Shown in pieces: positions 47,961 to 55,479 of a DNA stretch of 64,000 nt. Where the stretch lies: contig NZ_SLVB01000003.1 in NCBI RefSeq assembly GCF_004341845.1, positions 558,001-622,000 on the forward strand. Reading direction: 5' to 3'. Each line of letters begins with the position of its first letter. Positions within the stretch are counted from its first letter, which is position 1. A program made the position numbers and the translations under genes. The stretch is from Novosphingobium sp. PhB165 (GTDB lineage: Bacteria; Pseudomonadota; Alphaproteobacteria; Sphingomonadales; Sphingomonadaceae). The notes below the pieces were generated by a model. That model saw nothing but the letters and a program-made list of their open reading frames with translations. It was not told the DNA's origin and searched no databases.

Positions 47961-48082
47961 ACGCAAATCCAAATAGGGCTTCCGGATCCCTGCCCGGCCT
48001 GTCCTCGCCAACAATGGATGCGAATGCCGGAAGGAATCCCCGGCGCCATCGGCAGGGTGATCTATCCGGGCTTTCCTGTTTC

Positions 48083-48097
48083 GGAAACCGGTGTCAT
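48083..48097. promoter_or_regulatory. LacI-type operator site b (autoregulatory)
   Basis: An identical 15-mer to site a (GGAAACCGGTGTCAT), 31 bases upstream of the lacI start codon. Centres of a and b are 137 bases apart, about 13.0 helical turns. Confidence 0.7.
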
Positions 48098-48128
48098 CTT
48101 GCCTCCCGGTCAATCAGAAGGCAAGCAG

Positions 48129-49259
48129 ATGGCGAAAAGGCCACTTGAGAACACGGAAGCAAGCGAGCAAGGGTCCATTCGGGGATCAGACTTGGCGTCT
48201 GGACCACGGTCTGAAACGCGGGTTGGGATGCCGAATGGAATGAAGCGCGACGCCAAGCCCACGATCAACGATGTCGCGCGCCTTTCCGGCGTTTCGAAAA
48301 AGACCGTCAGCCGGGTCATCAACAAGTCCCCCCTGCTCAACCAGACCACGCGGGAAAAGGTGGAGGCGGTCATTGCCGATCTGGGCTACGTGCCCAATCC
48401 GCAGGCCCGCGCCCTTGCCCTGCGCCGCAATTTCCTGATCGGCCTGATCCACGACAACCCTAACGCGCAGATGGTGCTGGGCGTGCAGGAGGGCATTCTC
48501 CAGACCATCCGCGATACCGAATTCGCGCTGGTGGTCCGCCCGGTGGACCGCCATTCGCCCACGCTGATGGAAGATATCCGCCACTTCATCGAACAGCAGC
48601 GGCTCTATGGCGTGCTGCTGCTGCCGCCGATTTCGGAAAACGACGGGCTGGCGGAAGTCTGCCGTGACCTCGGCTGTACGCTGGTGCGCATGGGTTCGGC
48701 CCGGCTCGATGACGATGCCCACCTGGTGGCCTCGAACGACCGGCAGGCTGTGCGAGAGGCCGTGGCCTGGCTGGCCGGGCTCGGCCATAAGCGGATCGGC
48801 TTCATCGCGGGCCCGGCGGGTTTCCGATCGGCCTTCGAACGCGAACAGGGCTTTATCGAGGGGCTGGCCGAGGCAGGCCTAGCACCCGACGCCGCGCTCG
48901 CCGTGCGCGGAGACTACAAGTTCGAATCGGGATACGAGGCCGGGCAGCGCCTGCTGGATGCCTCCCCCCGCCCCACCGCCGTCTTCTCCAGCAACGACGA
49001 GATGGCGGCCGGGTTGCTCCACGCCGCGCGCGAACGCGGGATCGACGTGCCCACCCAGCTTTCCATCATCGGCTTCGACGATACCGCCATCGCCGCGCAT
49101 ATCTGGCCGCCACTCACCACCGTCCGCTGGCCGATCGTGCCGATGGCCGCCGCTGCCGCGCACAAGCTGATCGATCCGGAAGGTGCATTCACGCGCCAGT
49201 CGCTGTTCCTTTCGGATCTCGTGCGCCGCGCCTCGGTCACCGCGCCGGGCTCTTCCTGA
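48129..49259 (+). CDS. LacI-family regulator of the uronate locus
   Basis: 376 residues from the ATG at 48129 (AGAAGG 7 bases upstream). ATGs at 48228 and 48240, closer to the HTH, are alternatives. The HTH is TINDVARLSGVSKKTVSRVINKSPLLNQTTREKV, with the hinge ARALALRRNFLIGLIHDNP after it. The periplasmic-binding-like core includes IGFIAGPAGFRSAFEREQGF and the C-terminal signature PTQLSIIGFDDTAIAAHIWPPLTTVRWPI. Central GFDDT and ligand-pocket residues fit sugar or sugar-acid sensing. The regulator lies between two divergent target groups and has an operator overlapping its own promoter region. Confidence 0.9.
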   Translation: MAKRPLENTEASEQGSIRGSDLASGPRSETRVGMPNGMKRDAKPTINDVARLSGVSKKTVSRVINKSPLLNQTTREKVEAVIADLGYVPNPQARALALRRNFLIGLIHDNPNAQMVLGVQEGILQTIRDTEFALVVRPVDRHSPTLMEDIRHFIEQQRLYGVLLLPPISENDGLAEVCRDLGCTLVRMGSARLDDDAHLVASNDRQAVREAVAWLAGLGHKRIGFIAGPAGFRSAFEREQGFIEGLAEAGLAPDAALAVRGDYKFESGYEAGQRLLDASPRPTAVFSSNDEMAAGLLHAARERGIDVPTQLSIIGFDDTAIAAHIWPPLTTVRWPIVPMAAAAAHKLIDPEGAFTRQSLFLSDLVRRASVTAPGSS

Positions 49260-49322
49260 GCCGCTCCCGGCAAAAACCGCGTCAACCGGATTTTACCCAC
49301 GCCAAAATGGTCTTCACTTGTC

Positions 49323-49338
49323 GTTGACACCGGTTACC
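49323..49338. promoter_or_regulatory. LacI-type operator site c, upstream of kduI
   Basis: GTTGACACCGGTTACC, 77 bases upstream of the kduI start. Its first half forms a possible -35 box TTGACA (49324-49329) that would be covered by a bound repressor. Confidence 0.7.
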
Positions 49339-49415
49339 AAAACCGGATAGGTCTTGACCAAACAGGAGGGAAATGTCCCTCTATACGGAACTGAATTCCA
49401 AAAGGGAGAGCCATC

Positions 49416-50252
49416 GTGTTCTGCAAGACCTACCACGCCACCCATCCGGACATGATGGAGTGCGTCTCCAACGAGGAACTGCGCGACCGCTACCTCGTCA
49501 CCGGCATGTTCGAGGACGGCAAGGTCAACCTCAACTATTCGCACAACGAACGCTTCGTGATCGGCGGCGCGGTGCCTTCGCAGGGTCCGCTGAAGCTGCC
49601 CGCGCAGACCGTTCCCAAGAGCGCGGAAGGCAAGCCCTTCCTCGAACGCCGCGAAGCCGGCATCACCAATATCGGCGGCCCCGGCGCGATCACGGTCGAT
49701 GGCCAGCGCTTCGAAGTGGGCAACAAGGAATGCCTCTACGTGCCGATGGGCTCGGACGAGGTGATTTTCGAGGGTGAGACCGCGCGGTTCTACATCGCCT
49801 CGGTCCCGGCGCATAAGGCCTGCCCGATCAAGCTGATCACGCTGGCCGAAGCCAACCCGCTGGCGCGCGGCGACCTTGCCAATTCGAACCAGCGCACGAT
49901 CTACCAGCTCGTGATCCCCGGCGTGTGCGAGAGCGCGCAGCTGCTGCTGGGCCTTACCGTGCTGGAAGAAGGTTCGGTGTGGAACACCATGCCGCCGCAC
50001 CTCCACGACCGCCGCAGCGAGATCTACCTCTACTTCGAACTGCCCGAAGAGAACGACCGCATCTTCCACTACATGGGCGAGCCCGAGCAGATGCGCCACA
50101 TCGTGATCGCCAACGAAGAGGCCGTGATCAGCCCGCCGTGGTCGATCCACATGGGTTCGGGCACCAAGAAGTACGCGTTCATCTGGGCCATGGGCGGGGA
50201 AAACCTCGACTATACCGACATGAACGTGCTGGATATCTGCCAGCTTCAGTAA
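49416..50252 (+). CDS. kduI: 5-keto-4-deoxyuronate isomerase
   Basis: 278 residues starting with GTG; the AAGGGAGAG site ends 6 bases upstream. It converts 5-keto-4-deoxyuronate (4-deoxy-L-threo-5-hexosulose uronate) to 2,5-diketo-3-deoxygluconate. The cupin zinc ligands are all present at the E. coli KduI positions: H195 and H197 (PPHLHDRR), E202 (SEIYLYF) and H245 (WSIHMGSG). The start [34 protein letters not shown] is also characteristic. First gene of kduI-kduD-kdgK. Confidence 0.97.
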   Translation: MFCKTYHATHPDMMECVSNEELRDRYLVTGMFEDGKVNLNYSHNERFVIGGAVPSQGPLKLPAQTVPKSAEGKPFLERREAGITNIGGPGAITVDGQRFEVGNKECLYVPMGSDEVIFEGETARFYIASVPAHKACPIKLITLAEANPLARGDLANSNQRTIYQLVIPGVCESAQLLLGLTVLEEGSVWNTMPPHLHDRRSEIYLYFELPEENDRIFHYMGEPEQMRHIVIANEEAVISPPWSIHMGSGTKKYAFIWAMGGENLDYTDMNVLDICQLQ

Positions 50253-50296
50253 GAACGCGACCGCTTCAACCGCCCTTAATCCCTTCCGCCTCCGTT

Positions 50297-50379
50297 CGTC
50301 ATTGCGAGGAGCGTAGCGACGAAGCAATCCAGAGCCGCGTAAACCGCCTCTGGATTGCTTCGCTACGCTCGCAATGACG
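50297..50379. repeat. CGTCATTGCGAG-type inverted repeat
   Basis: The left arm at 50297-50334 and the right arm at 50348-50379 are near-perfect complements around a short GC loop. It is a common proteobacterial dispersed repeat with outer motif CGTCATTGCGAG and inner motif GCAATCCAGAG. It sits between kduI and kduD and may attenuate kduD or separate transcripts. Confidence 0.8.
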
Positions 50380-50461
50380 AAGCTGGGGAACCGAACGTCC
50401 GGGTTAAGGTCGCACAAGACCGATCCTTTTTTGGTCGGTCAGATTGGGACAGGACAGACTT

Positions 50462-51217
50462 ATGGCGATTTCCTTCAGCCTCGCAGGCAAGGCCGCGCTG
50501 GTGACCGGCGCGAACACCGGAATCGGGCAGGCCATTGCCGTGGCGCTTGCCGAAGCGGGCGCCGACGTCGCCCTCGCCGGCCGCAGCGAGCCCACCGAAA
50601 CGATTGCGCTCATCGAAGCAACCGGGCGCAAGTGCGTGAACATCAAGGCCGATCTTTCCTCGATCGAGCCCGTCCAGCGGGTGATCGACGAGGCAGTTGC
50701 CGGCCTCGGCAAAGTGGACATTCTGGTCAACAACGCCGGGATCATCCGCCGTGACGACTTGCTCCAGTTCTCAGAGGAAGACTGGGACGCGGTGATGGAC
50801 ACCAACCTCAAGACGCTGTTCTTCCTCAGCCAGGCCGCGGCGAAAGGCATGGTCGAAAGAGGTGGCGGGAAGATCGTCAACATCGCCTCGCTGCTCACCT
50901 TCCAGGGCGGCATCCGCGTGCCGAGCTATGCGGCGGCGAAGTCGGGCGTCGGCGGCGTCACCAAGGCCATGGCCAACGAACTCGCGCCCAAGGGCGTGCA
51001 GGTCAACGCCATCGCGCCGGGGTATATCTCCACCAACAACACCGCCGCCCTGCAAGGCGACGAGACGCGCAACCGCCAGATTCTGGAGCGAATCCCGACC
51101 GGCCGATGGGGCGATCCCAAGGATATCGCCGGTGCTGCCGTGTTCCTTGCCTCACCCGCGTCTGATTATGTAACAGGCCACGTGCTCGCCGTGGACGGCG
51201 GGTGGCTCGCGCGCTGA
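50462..51217 (+). CDS. kduD: 2-dehydro-3-deoxy-D-gluconate 5-dehydrogenase
   Basis: 251 residues, a short-chain dehydrogenase reducing 2,5-diketo-3-deoxygluconate to 2-keto-3-deoxygluconate. The Rossmann motif is TGANTGIGQ. NAGIIRRDDLLQF, then SYAAAKSGVGGVTKAMANELAPKGVQVNAIAPGYI contains the catalytic Tyr and Lys. The close match of NNTAALQGDETRNRQILERIPTGRWG to KduD distinguishes it from other SDRs. Start ATG at 50462. Confidence 0.95.
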   Translation: MAISFSLAGKAALVTGANTGIGQAIAVALAEAGADVALAGRSEPTETIALIEATGRKCVNIKADLSSIEPVQRVIDEAVAGLGKVDILVNNAGIIRRDDLLQFSEEDWDAVMDTNLKTLFFLSQAAAKGMVERGGGKIVNIASLLTFQGGIRVPSYAAAKSGVGGVTKAMANELAPKGVQVNAIAPGYISTNNTAALQGDETRNRQILERIPTGRWGDPKDIAGAAVFLASPASDYVTGHVLAVDGGWLAR

Positions 51218-51231
51218 GGAATTTCTAGACT

Positions 51232-52242
51232 ATGACTGGCCACGTTACCTGTTTCGGCGAAGTGTTGATCCGTTTCGCTACCCATGACGCACGGCTGGTC
51301 GTCCAGTCCGACTCGCTCGACATGGTTGTCGGCGGGGCGGAAGCCAATGTCGCCTCGGGGCTGGCCTCGCTGGGGCATCAGGTCCGCATGGTCTCGCGCC
51401 TGCCCGCCAACCCGCTGGGCGACAAGGCCCGTGCGGCCTTGGGCGCGGCGGGTGTCGGGCTTTCCGGCGTTACCACCGGGCCGGGCCGCATGGGGCTCTA
51501 TTTCCTCGAAACCGGCGCCGGGCTGCGGCCTTCGGCCATCACTTACGACCGCGCGGGCAGCGCCTTTGCGCAGTCCTCGGTGGAGGACTTCGATCTGGCC
51601 GCCGCGCTGAACGGCGCGAAGCTGCTGCACCTTTCCGGCATCACGCCGGCGCTCGGACCGGGCGGCGTGGAACTCGCCAAGGCGGCGGTCCGCGCGGCGC
51701 AGGCGGCGGGCGTGCCGATCTGCTTCGACGGCAATTACCGCGCACTGCTCTGGGAAAGCTGGGACAGCGATCCCTGCACCGTGCTGAACGAGCTGGTCGG
51801 CGCGGCCACGGTGATGATCGGCAACCACCGCGACATCTCGCTGCTGCTGGGCAAGACGTTCTCCGGTGACGGTTCCGACCGCCGCCGCGAAGCTGCCGAG
51901 GCCGCCTTCGCCGCGTTCCCCAACCTGCAAGTGATCGCCTCGACCGCGCGGCACGTGGTCAATGCGGGTCACCACCGCATCGCCGCCCGCGTCGACGGGC
52001 GCGATGACGCGGTGCAGACTGCCGAGGCCGACGTGACCGACATCGTCGACCGCATCGGCACCGGCGATGCCTTCGCGGCGGGCGTGCTGCACCAGTGGTT
52101 GGAAGGCGGCGACCTTGCCGCCATGGCACACTCCGGGCTCGCCTACACCGTGCTCAAGCATTCGCTGCACGGCGATATGAGCCTGATCGGCAAGGCGGAA
52201 CTGGAAGCGTTCTCGATCGCCGGAGGCGATGTAAGGCGCTGA
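51232..52242 (+). CDS. kdgK: 2-keto-3-deoxygluconate kinase
   Basis: 336 residues, a PfkB-family kinase making KDPG. The N-terminal GEVLIRF and VVGGAEANVASGLASLG match the family. The C-terminal signature DIVDRIGTGDAFAAGVLH has the catalytic Asp, and NYRALLWES is the KdgK-type segment. Starts 14 bases after kduD, so they are probably one transcript. The KDPG aldolase that would complete the route is outside the window. Confidence 0.95.
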   Translation: MTGHVTCFGEVLIRFATHDARLVVQSDSLDMVVGGAEANVASGLASLGHQVRMVSRLPANPLGDKARAALGAAGVGLSGVTTGPGRMGLYFLETGAGLRPSAITYDRAGSAFAQSSVEDFDLAAALNGAKLLHLSGITPALGPGGVELAKAAVRAAQAAGVPICFDGNYRALLWESWDSDPCTVLNELVGAATVMIGNHRDISLLLGKTFSGDGSDRRREAAEAAFAAFPNLQVIASTARHVVNAGHHRIAARVDGRDDAVQTAEADVTDIVDRIGTGDAFAAGVLHQWLEGGDLAAMAHSGLAYTVLKHSLHGDMSLIGKAELEAFSIAGGDVRR

Positions 52243-52271
52243 TTTTCTGAAATAAGAACGACCTGCTGAAA

Positions 52272-52300
52272 CGCCGCCCCGGATGACATCCGGGACGGCG
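52272..52300. promoter_or_regulatory. GC-rich hairpin upstream of carboxylesterase
   Basis: CGCCGCCCCGGAT pairs with ATCCGGGACGGCG across a short loop. It lies between the kdgK stop and the esterase start. There is no U-tract; it might slow or attenuate transcription between the genes. Confidence 0.4.
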
Positions 52301-52319
52301 GCGGGCGAGGGGGAACAGC

Positions 52320-53873
52320 ATGATCGATACCGCAATCACCCGCCGAAGCCTCGTAAAGTCCGCCGCCGTTCTCGCAGCCACTCCGGCCCCGCTTTTCGCC
52401 CGATCTCCGGCCACTCCGGCGGTTGGCCGCTATCTCGGCCTCACCGAACAGGGCGTGCAGGCCTTCAAGGGCATCCGCTACGGCCGCGCCGAGCGCTTTG
52501 CCCGCCCGGTGGCCGAGCCCTGGACCGGTCCGCGCACCGAGGCGCAAAAGTTCGCCCCGATCTGCCCGCAACGCGGCCTCGACGGCGAGCCGCAGTCCGA
52601 AGACTGCCTGTTCCTCAACGTCTGGACGCCCGAGGCGAACCCTGCCGCGAAACGCGCGGTCATGGTCTATTTCCACGGCGGCGCTTACACGACCGGCTCG
52701 GTCACCGATCCCCTTACCCACGGCGCCCGGCTGGCGGCGCAGGGCGACGTGGTGGTCGTCACCGTCAACCACCGCCTCAATGCGCTGGGCTACGCATGGC
52801 TGAAACCCTTCGGCGCGCGCTATGCGGACAGCGGCAACCTTGGCCAGCTCGACCTGATCCTCGCGCTGCAATGGGTGCGCGACCATATCGCCGCATTCGG
52901 CGGAGACCCGGCGCGGGTCATGGTGTTCGGCCAGTCCGGCGGCGGCGCCAAGATCGCCACGCTCATGGCCATGCCCGCCGCCAAGGGCCTGTTCCACTCC
53001 GCCGCCACCATGAGCGGCCAGCAGGTGCAGGCCAGTGGCCCAATGCACGCATGGGCGCGCACGCAGGCGCTGATGGCCGCGCTCAAGCTCGCGCCCGGCG
53101 ATGTCGAGGGCCTGCGCACCCTGCCCATCGAACGGCTGGTCGAAGGCCTCGCCGCCACCGATCCGGTGATGGGCAGCGGCCCCGCTTACTTCGGCCCGGT
53201 GCTCGACATGACCAACCTGCCGCGCCATCCGTTCTGGCCCGACGCCGCGCCGCAATCGCTTTCCGTGCCGATGATCCTTGGCAACACCCATGAGGAAACC
53301 CGCAATTTCCTCGATCCGCGCGGGTCCCGGCTCAAGGGCCTCGACTGGACCAACCTGGCCGAGCGCATGGGTCGCGAGGTCAAGATCGACCTCGACCCGC
53401 AATGGGTGGTGGACCAGTACCGCGCCCGCGAGCCGGGCTGGACGCCGGAGCAGGTCTACTATGCCGCCACGACCGCCGGGCGCTCATGGCCGGGGCAAGT
53501 GATCGAAGCCGACGAACGCGCCAAAGCGGGCGCACAGGCAACGTGGGTCTATCAGCTTGAACGGCCTTCCCCAGTCGATCCGCTGCGGGGCGCGGCGCAT
53601 ACGGACGATATTCCCTATGTCTTCGGCACGCTCGATGCGGCGGGCAGTTTTTCGGGCACGGACGCCGGGGCACAGGCCCTGAGCAAGACGATGATGGGGG
53701 CGTTCACCGGCCTCGCCAAGACCGGACGGCCGGGGATTGCGGACTGGGCGAACTACGCCTTGCCCGCCCGCGCGACGATGGTGTTTGGGGACGCGGTGCG
53801 CATGGAAAACGACCCGCGCGGCTGGCAGCGCGAACTGTGGGCAACGGCGCCCTACGTCCAGCCGGGGACGTGA
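52320..53873 (+). CDS. Type-B carboxylesterase with Tat-like signal
   Basis: 517 residues. The N-terminus TRRSLVKSAAVLAATPAPLFA is a twin-arginine-type signal. Type-B carboxylesterase hallmarks are EDCLFLNVWTPE, VYFHGGAYTTGS and FGGDPARVMVFGQSGGG. The usual elbow GESAGG is replaced by GQSGGG, though the catalytic Ser remains. Later acid and His positions are expected in GNTHEETRNFLD and AAHTDDIPYVFG. In a uronate/pectin setting it could remove acyl or ester groups from the glycan. Confidence 0.88.
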   Translation: MIDTAITRRSLVKSAAVLAATPAPLFARSPATPAVGRYLGLTEQGVQAFKGIRYGRAERFARPVAEPWTGPRTEAQKFAPICPQRGLDGEPQSEDCLFLNVWTPEANPAAKRAVMVYFHGGAYTTGSVTDPLTHGARLAAQGDVVVVTVNHRLNALGYAWLKPFGARYADSGNLGQLDLILALQWVRDHIAAFGGDPARVMVFGQSGGGAKIATLMAMPAAKGLFHSAATMSGQQVQASGPMHAWARTQALMAALKLAPGDVEGLRTLPIERLVEGLAATDPVMGSGPAYFGPVLDMTNLPRHPFWPDAAPQSLSVPMILGNTHEETRNFLDPRGSRLKGLDWTNLAERMGREVKIDLDPQWVVDQYRAREPGWTPEQVYYAATTAGRSWPGQVIEADERAKAGAQATWVYQLERPSPVDPLRGAAHTDDIPYVFGTLDAAGSFSGTDAGAQALSKTMMGAFTGLAKTGRPGIADWANYALPARATMVFGDAVRMENDPRGWQRELWATAPYVQPGT

Positions 53874-53886
53874 ACGGAGCCCGGCC

Positions 53887-54348
53887 TCAGTCGAAAGCTG
53901 TTAGAAAATCGACGGTTTCCGTCTCGGGGCCGCGCAGCCAGCCGCCGTGGCGAAACAGTGCCAGCGCCATGAACCCTGAAATGGCGAGCTGCATTCCCAG
54001 CATAACAGCCAGTGCCATCGCGATGCCGAGCCATGACTCTCGCGGAAGAGCACTCCATTCCAACATACGGGGAAGGCCCCTCAACGCGATCGCCGCGTTG
54101 AACAGGATGAAAATCGGCGCGAACACACGCCAAAACCGCTGCGGGCCCAACGGCCGCGCGAAGGCATATCCGGTCAAACCGATAACCGAGATCGTGTCGA
54201 TCGCGTAACGCGCTGCATCATATGCAGAAGGTCTGCGGAACAGCGCGCCGAACTCGTACGGCAGGACCAGCAGCAAGGCCACTATCGAAAAGGCTTGCCA
54301 GCCACGGGACGGTCGCGGTTTCGTCATCCCGCGAGATTGGCGAGCCAT
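53887..54348 (-). CDS. Small hypothetical membrane protein
   Basis: 153 residues with four predicted membrane helices (QAFSIVALLLVLPYEFGALF; YAIDTISVIGLTGYAF; VFAPIFILFNAAIAL; GIAMALAVMLGMQLAISGFMALALF). I start it at the ATG 54346-54348; an ATG at 54325-54327 is possible. A longer frame passes into the CTCTC repeat and palindromic repeat and is not accepted. Function is unknown. Confidence 0.55.
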   Translation of the reverse strand: MARQSRGMTKPRPSRGWQAFSIVALLLVLPYEFGALFRRPSAYDAARYAIDTISVIGLTGYAFARPLGPQRFWRVFAPIFILFNAAIALRGLPRMLEWSALPRESWLGIAMALAVMLGMQLAISGFMALALFRHGGWLRGPETETVDFLTAFD

Positions 54349-54395
54349 TGTAAAATAAACGCTAAATATCGGTGCGCGGTTAGACGAGCCTCCTC

Positions 54396-54420
54396 CTCTC
54401 CTCTCCTCTCCTCTCCTCTC
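54396..54420. repeat. Pentanucleotide tandem repeat (CTCTC)5
   Basis: Five perfect copies of CTCTC about 48 bases upstream of the membrane-protein start, flanked by imperfect copies. Confidence 0.85.
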
Positions 54421-54437
54421 CTCCCTCCTGCCCTCCC

Positions 54438-54468
54438 CGTCGCCCCCGCGAAGGCGGGGGCCCCGCTT
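54438..54468. repeat. CCCCGCCTTCGCGGGG-type palindromic repeat
   Basis: A palindrome, partner of the second unit at 54541-54572. Between them is a tail (54478-54535) with an imperfect repeat of the motif TCTGCGT/TCTCCGCGT. Confidence 0.75.
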
Positions 54469-54540
54469 TATTGGGTTCACGCAGAGATGTCGGCGCGGCG
54501 CGCCCCCTCTGCGTCTCCGCGTCTCTGCGTGCTTTTAAAG

Positions 54541-54572
54541 GCAGCGGGATCCCCGCCTTCGCAGGGATGACG
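54541..54572. repeat. CCCCGCCTTCGCAGGG-type palindromic repeat
   Basis: A degenerate unit 50 bases from the cupin gene stop; it may act as its terminator. Confidence 0.7.
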
Positions 54573-54621
54573 GGTCTTTCGATTGTCGGGTTGGCGGGCC
54601 CGAATTGCGGGTGAAACCGAT

Positions 54622-55023
54622 CTACTTTCCGGCGGGTTCTGGTGGATTGGGATAGGCCACGATCAGCGACAGCGGCGCATCGCCCTTTTGCCAGATCCCC
54701 ACGACGGCGCCGTTGTAGAGATAGGCCGTCATACCCGCCCTGAGCATGGCACGTTTCCCGTCGGACACCACTTCGCCCTCGCCCGAGAGCACGTAATAGA
54801 CTTCGTCGTGTGCGATCGGGTGTTCGCCGATGGCTGCCCCCTTGTGGAGCACGCGGCGGCGGAACTCCATCGCGCGGGGAGCCGGTGCGGCATCGGAGAT
54901 GCGGTAGGCGGTGCTCATGCCGATGGACCCGTGCGGCGGGGCCTCCTCGCGCACGGTGTCCTGCTCGTCGATCACGGCCATCGGCGGGGCGGAAGCGGCC
55001 ATCAGCAGCAGCCCCGCGATCAC
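54622..55023 (-). CDS. Exported cupin-domain protein
   Basis: 133 residues with a short hydrophobic N-terminus ending about PPMA. The cupin motif is PIAHDEVYYVLSGEGEVVSDGKRAMLRAGMTAYL, with the two conserved strands G-x-H-x-E and G-D-x-x-x-x-P partly degenerate. It starts with GTG (55021-55023). It is divergent from the TonB receptor gene across a spacer with two operator sites, so it belongs to the same regulon. Likely binds or converts a sugar derivative. Confidence 0.75.
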   Translation of the reverse strand: MIAGLLLMAASAPPMAVIDEQDTVREEAPPHGSIGMSTAYRISDAAPAPRAMEFRRRVLHKGAAIGEHPIAHDEVYYVLSGEGEVVSDGKRAMLRAGMTAYLYNGAVVGIWQKGDAPLSLIVAYPNPPEPAGK

Positions 55024-55236
55024 CGGACCGGCCTTTCGCGCAGCGGACCGGCAGCGTTGATTCGTCTGCCCTCGCCACCATTCACCCGATTACGGGCCCG
55101 CGCGAAAATCGCGCAGGGCGCCGGAAAAATCGACAAGGATGCGCGCGGAAAGCCGCTGAACTGCTGGGGATTGTTCACTCTGCATCTCCCGTTCGCACTG
55201 GTTCTTGACAGGGTGGGGTCCCTGCGCTCATAACTC

Positions 55237-55251
55237 ATGACACCGGTTACC
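55237..55251. promoter_or_regulatory. LacI-type operator site d
   Basis: ATGACACCGGTTACC. It matches site c at 14 of 15 positions. Confidence 0.7.
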
Positions 55252-55383
55252 AAGACCGGCAAGAAAGAACTGGGTGCTGGCCGGATGCTGTCCTGAAGGA
55301 CATGGCGGCCGCCCTGGAATGCGTCCATGCGGCGCAGGGAGCAGAATGCCGGAGAAAGGGTGCGCGCTATTCGTGCGATCCCC

Positions 55384-55400
55384 ATTGACACCGGTATCAT
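55384..55400. promoter_or_regulatory. LacI-type operator site e
   Basis: ATTGACACCGGTATCAT, the most symmetric copy, 79 bases upstream of the receptor start. Its centre is 148 bases from site d, about 14.1 helical turns. Confidence 0.7.
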
Positions 55401-55479
55401 CAGGACTGAAAAAGGTCTCGCAGGGGACCCGGGAAGTCCGCGTTGAAAAAGGCCGCAAAGGCCGTGAGGGGGAGTGATC

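Larger units (their letters stand above)
55024..55479. other. Divergent control region of cupin and TonB-receptor genes
   Basis: Contains operator sites d (55237-55251) and e (55384-55400). A -35-like TTGACA at 55205-55210 with a TCATAA 17 bases later precedes site d, consistent with a promoter for the receptor that a bound repressor would block. Confidence 0.55.
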
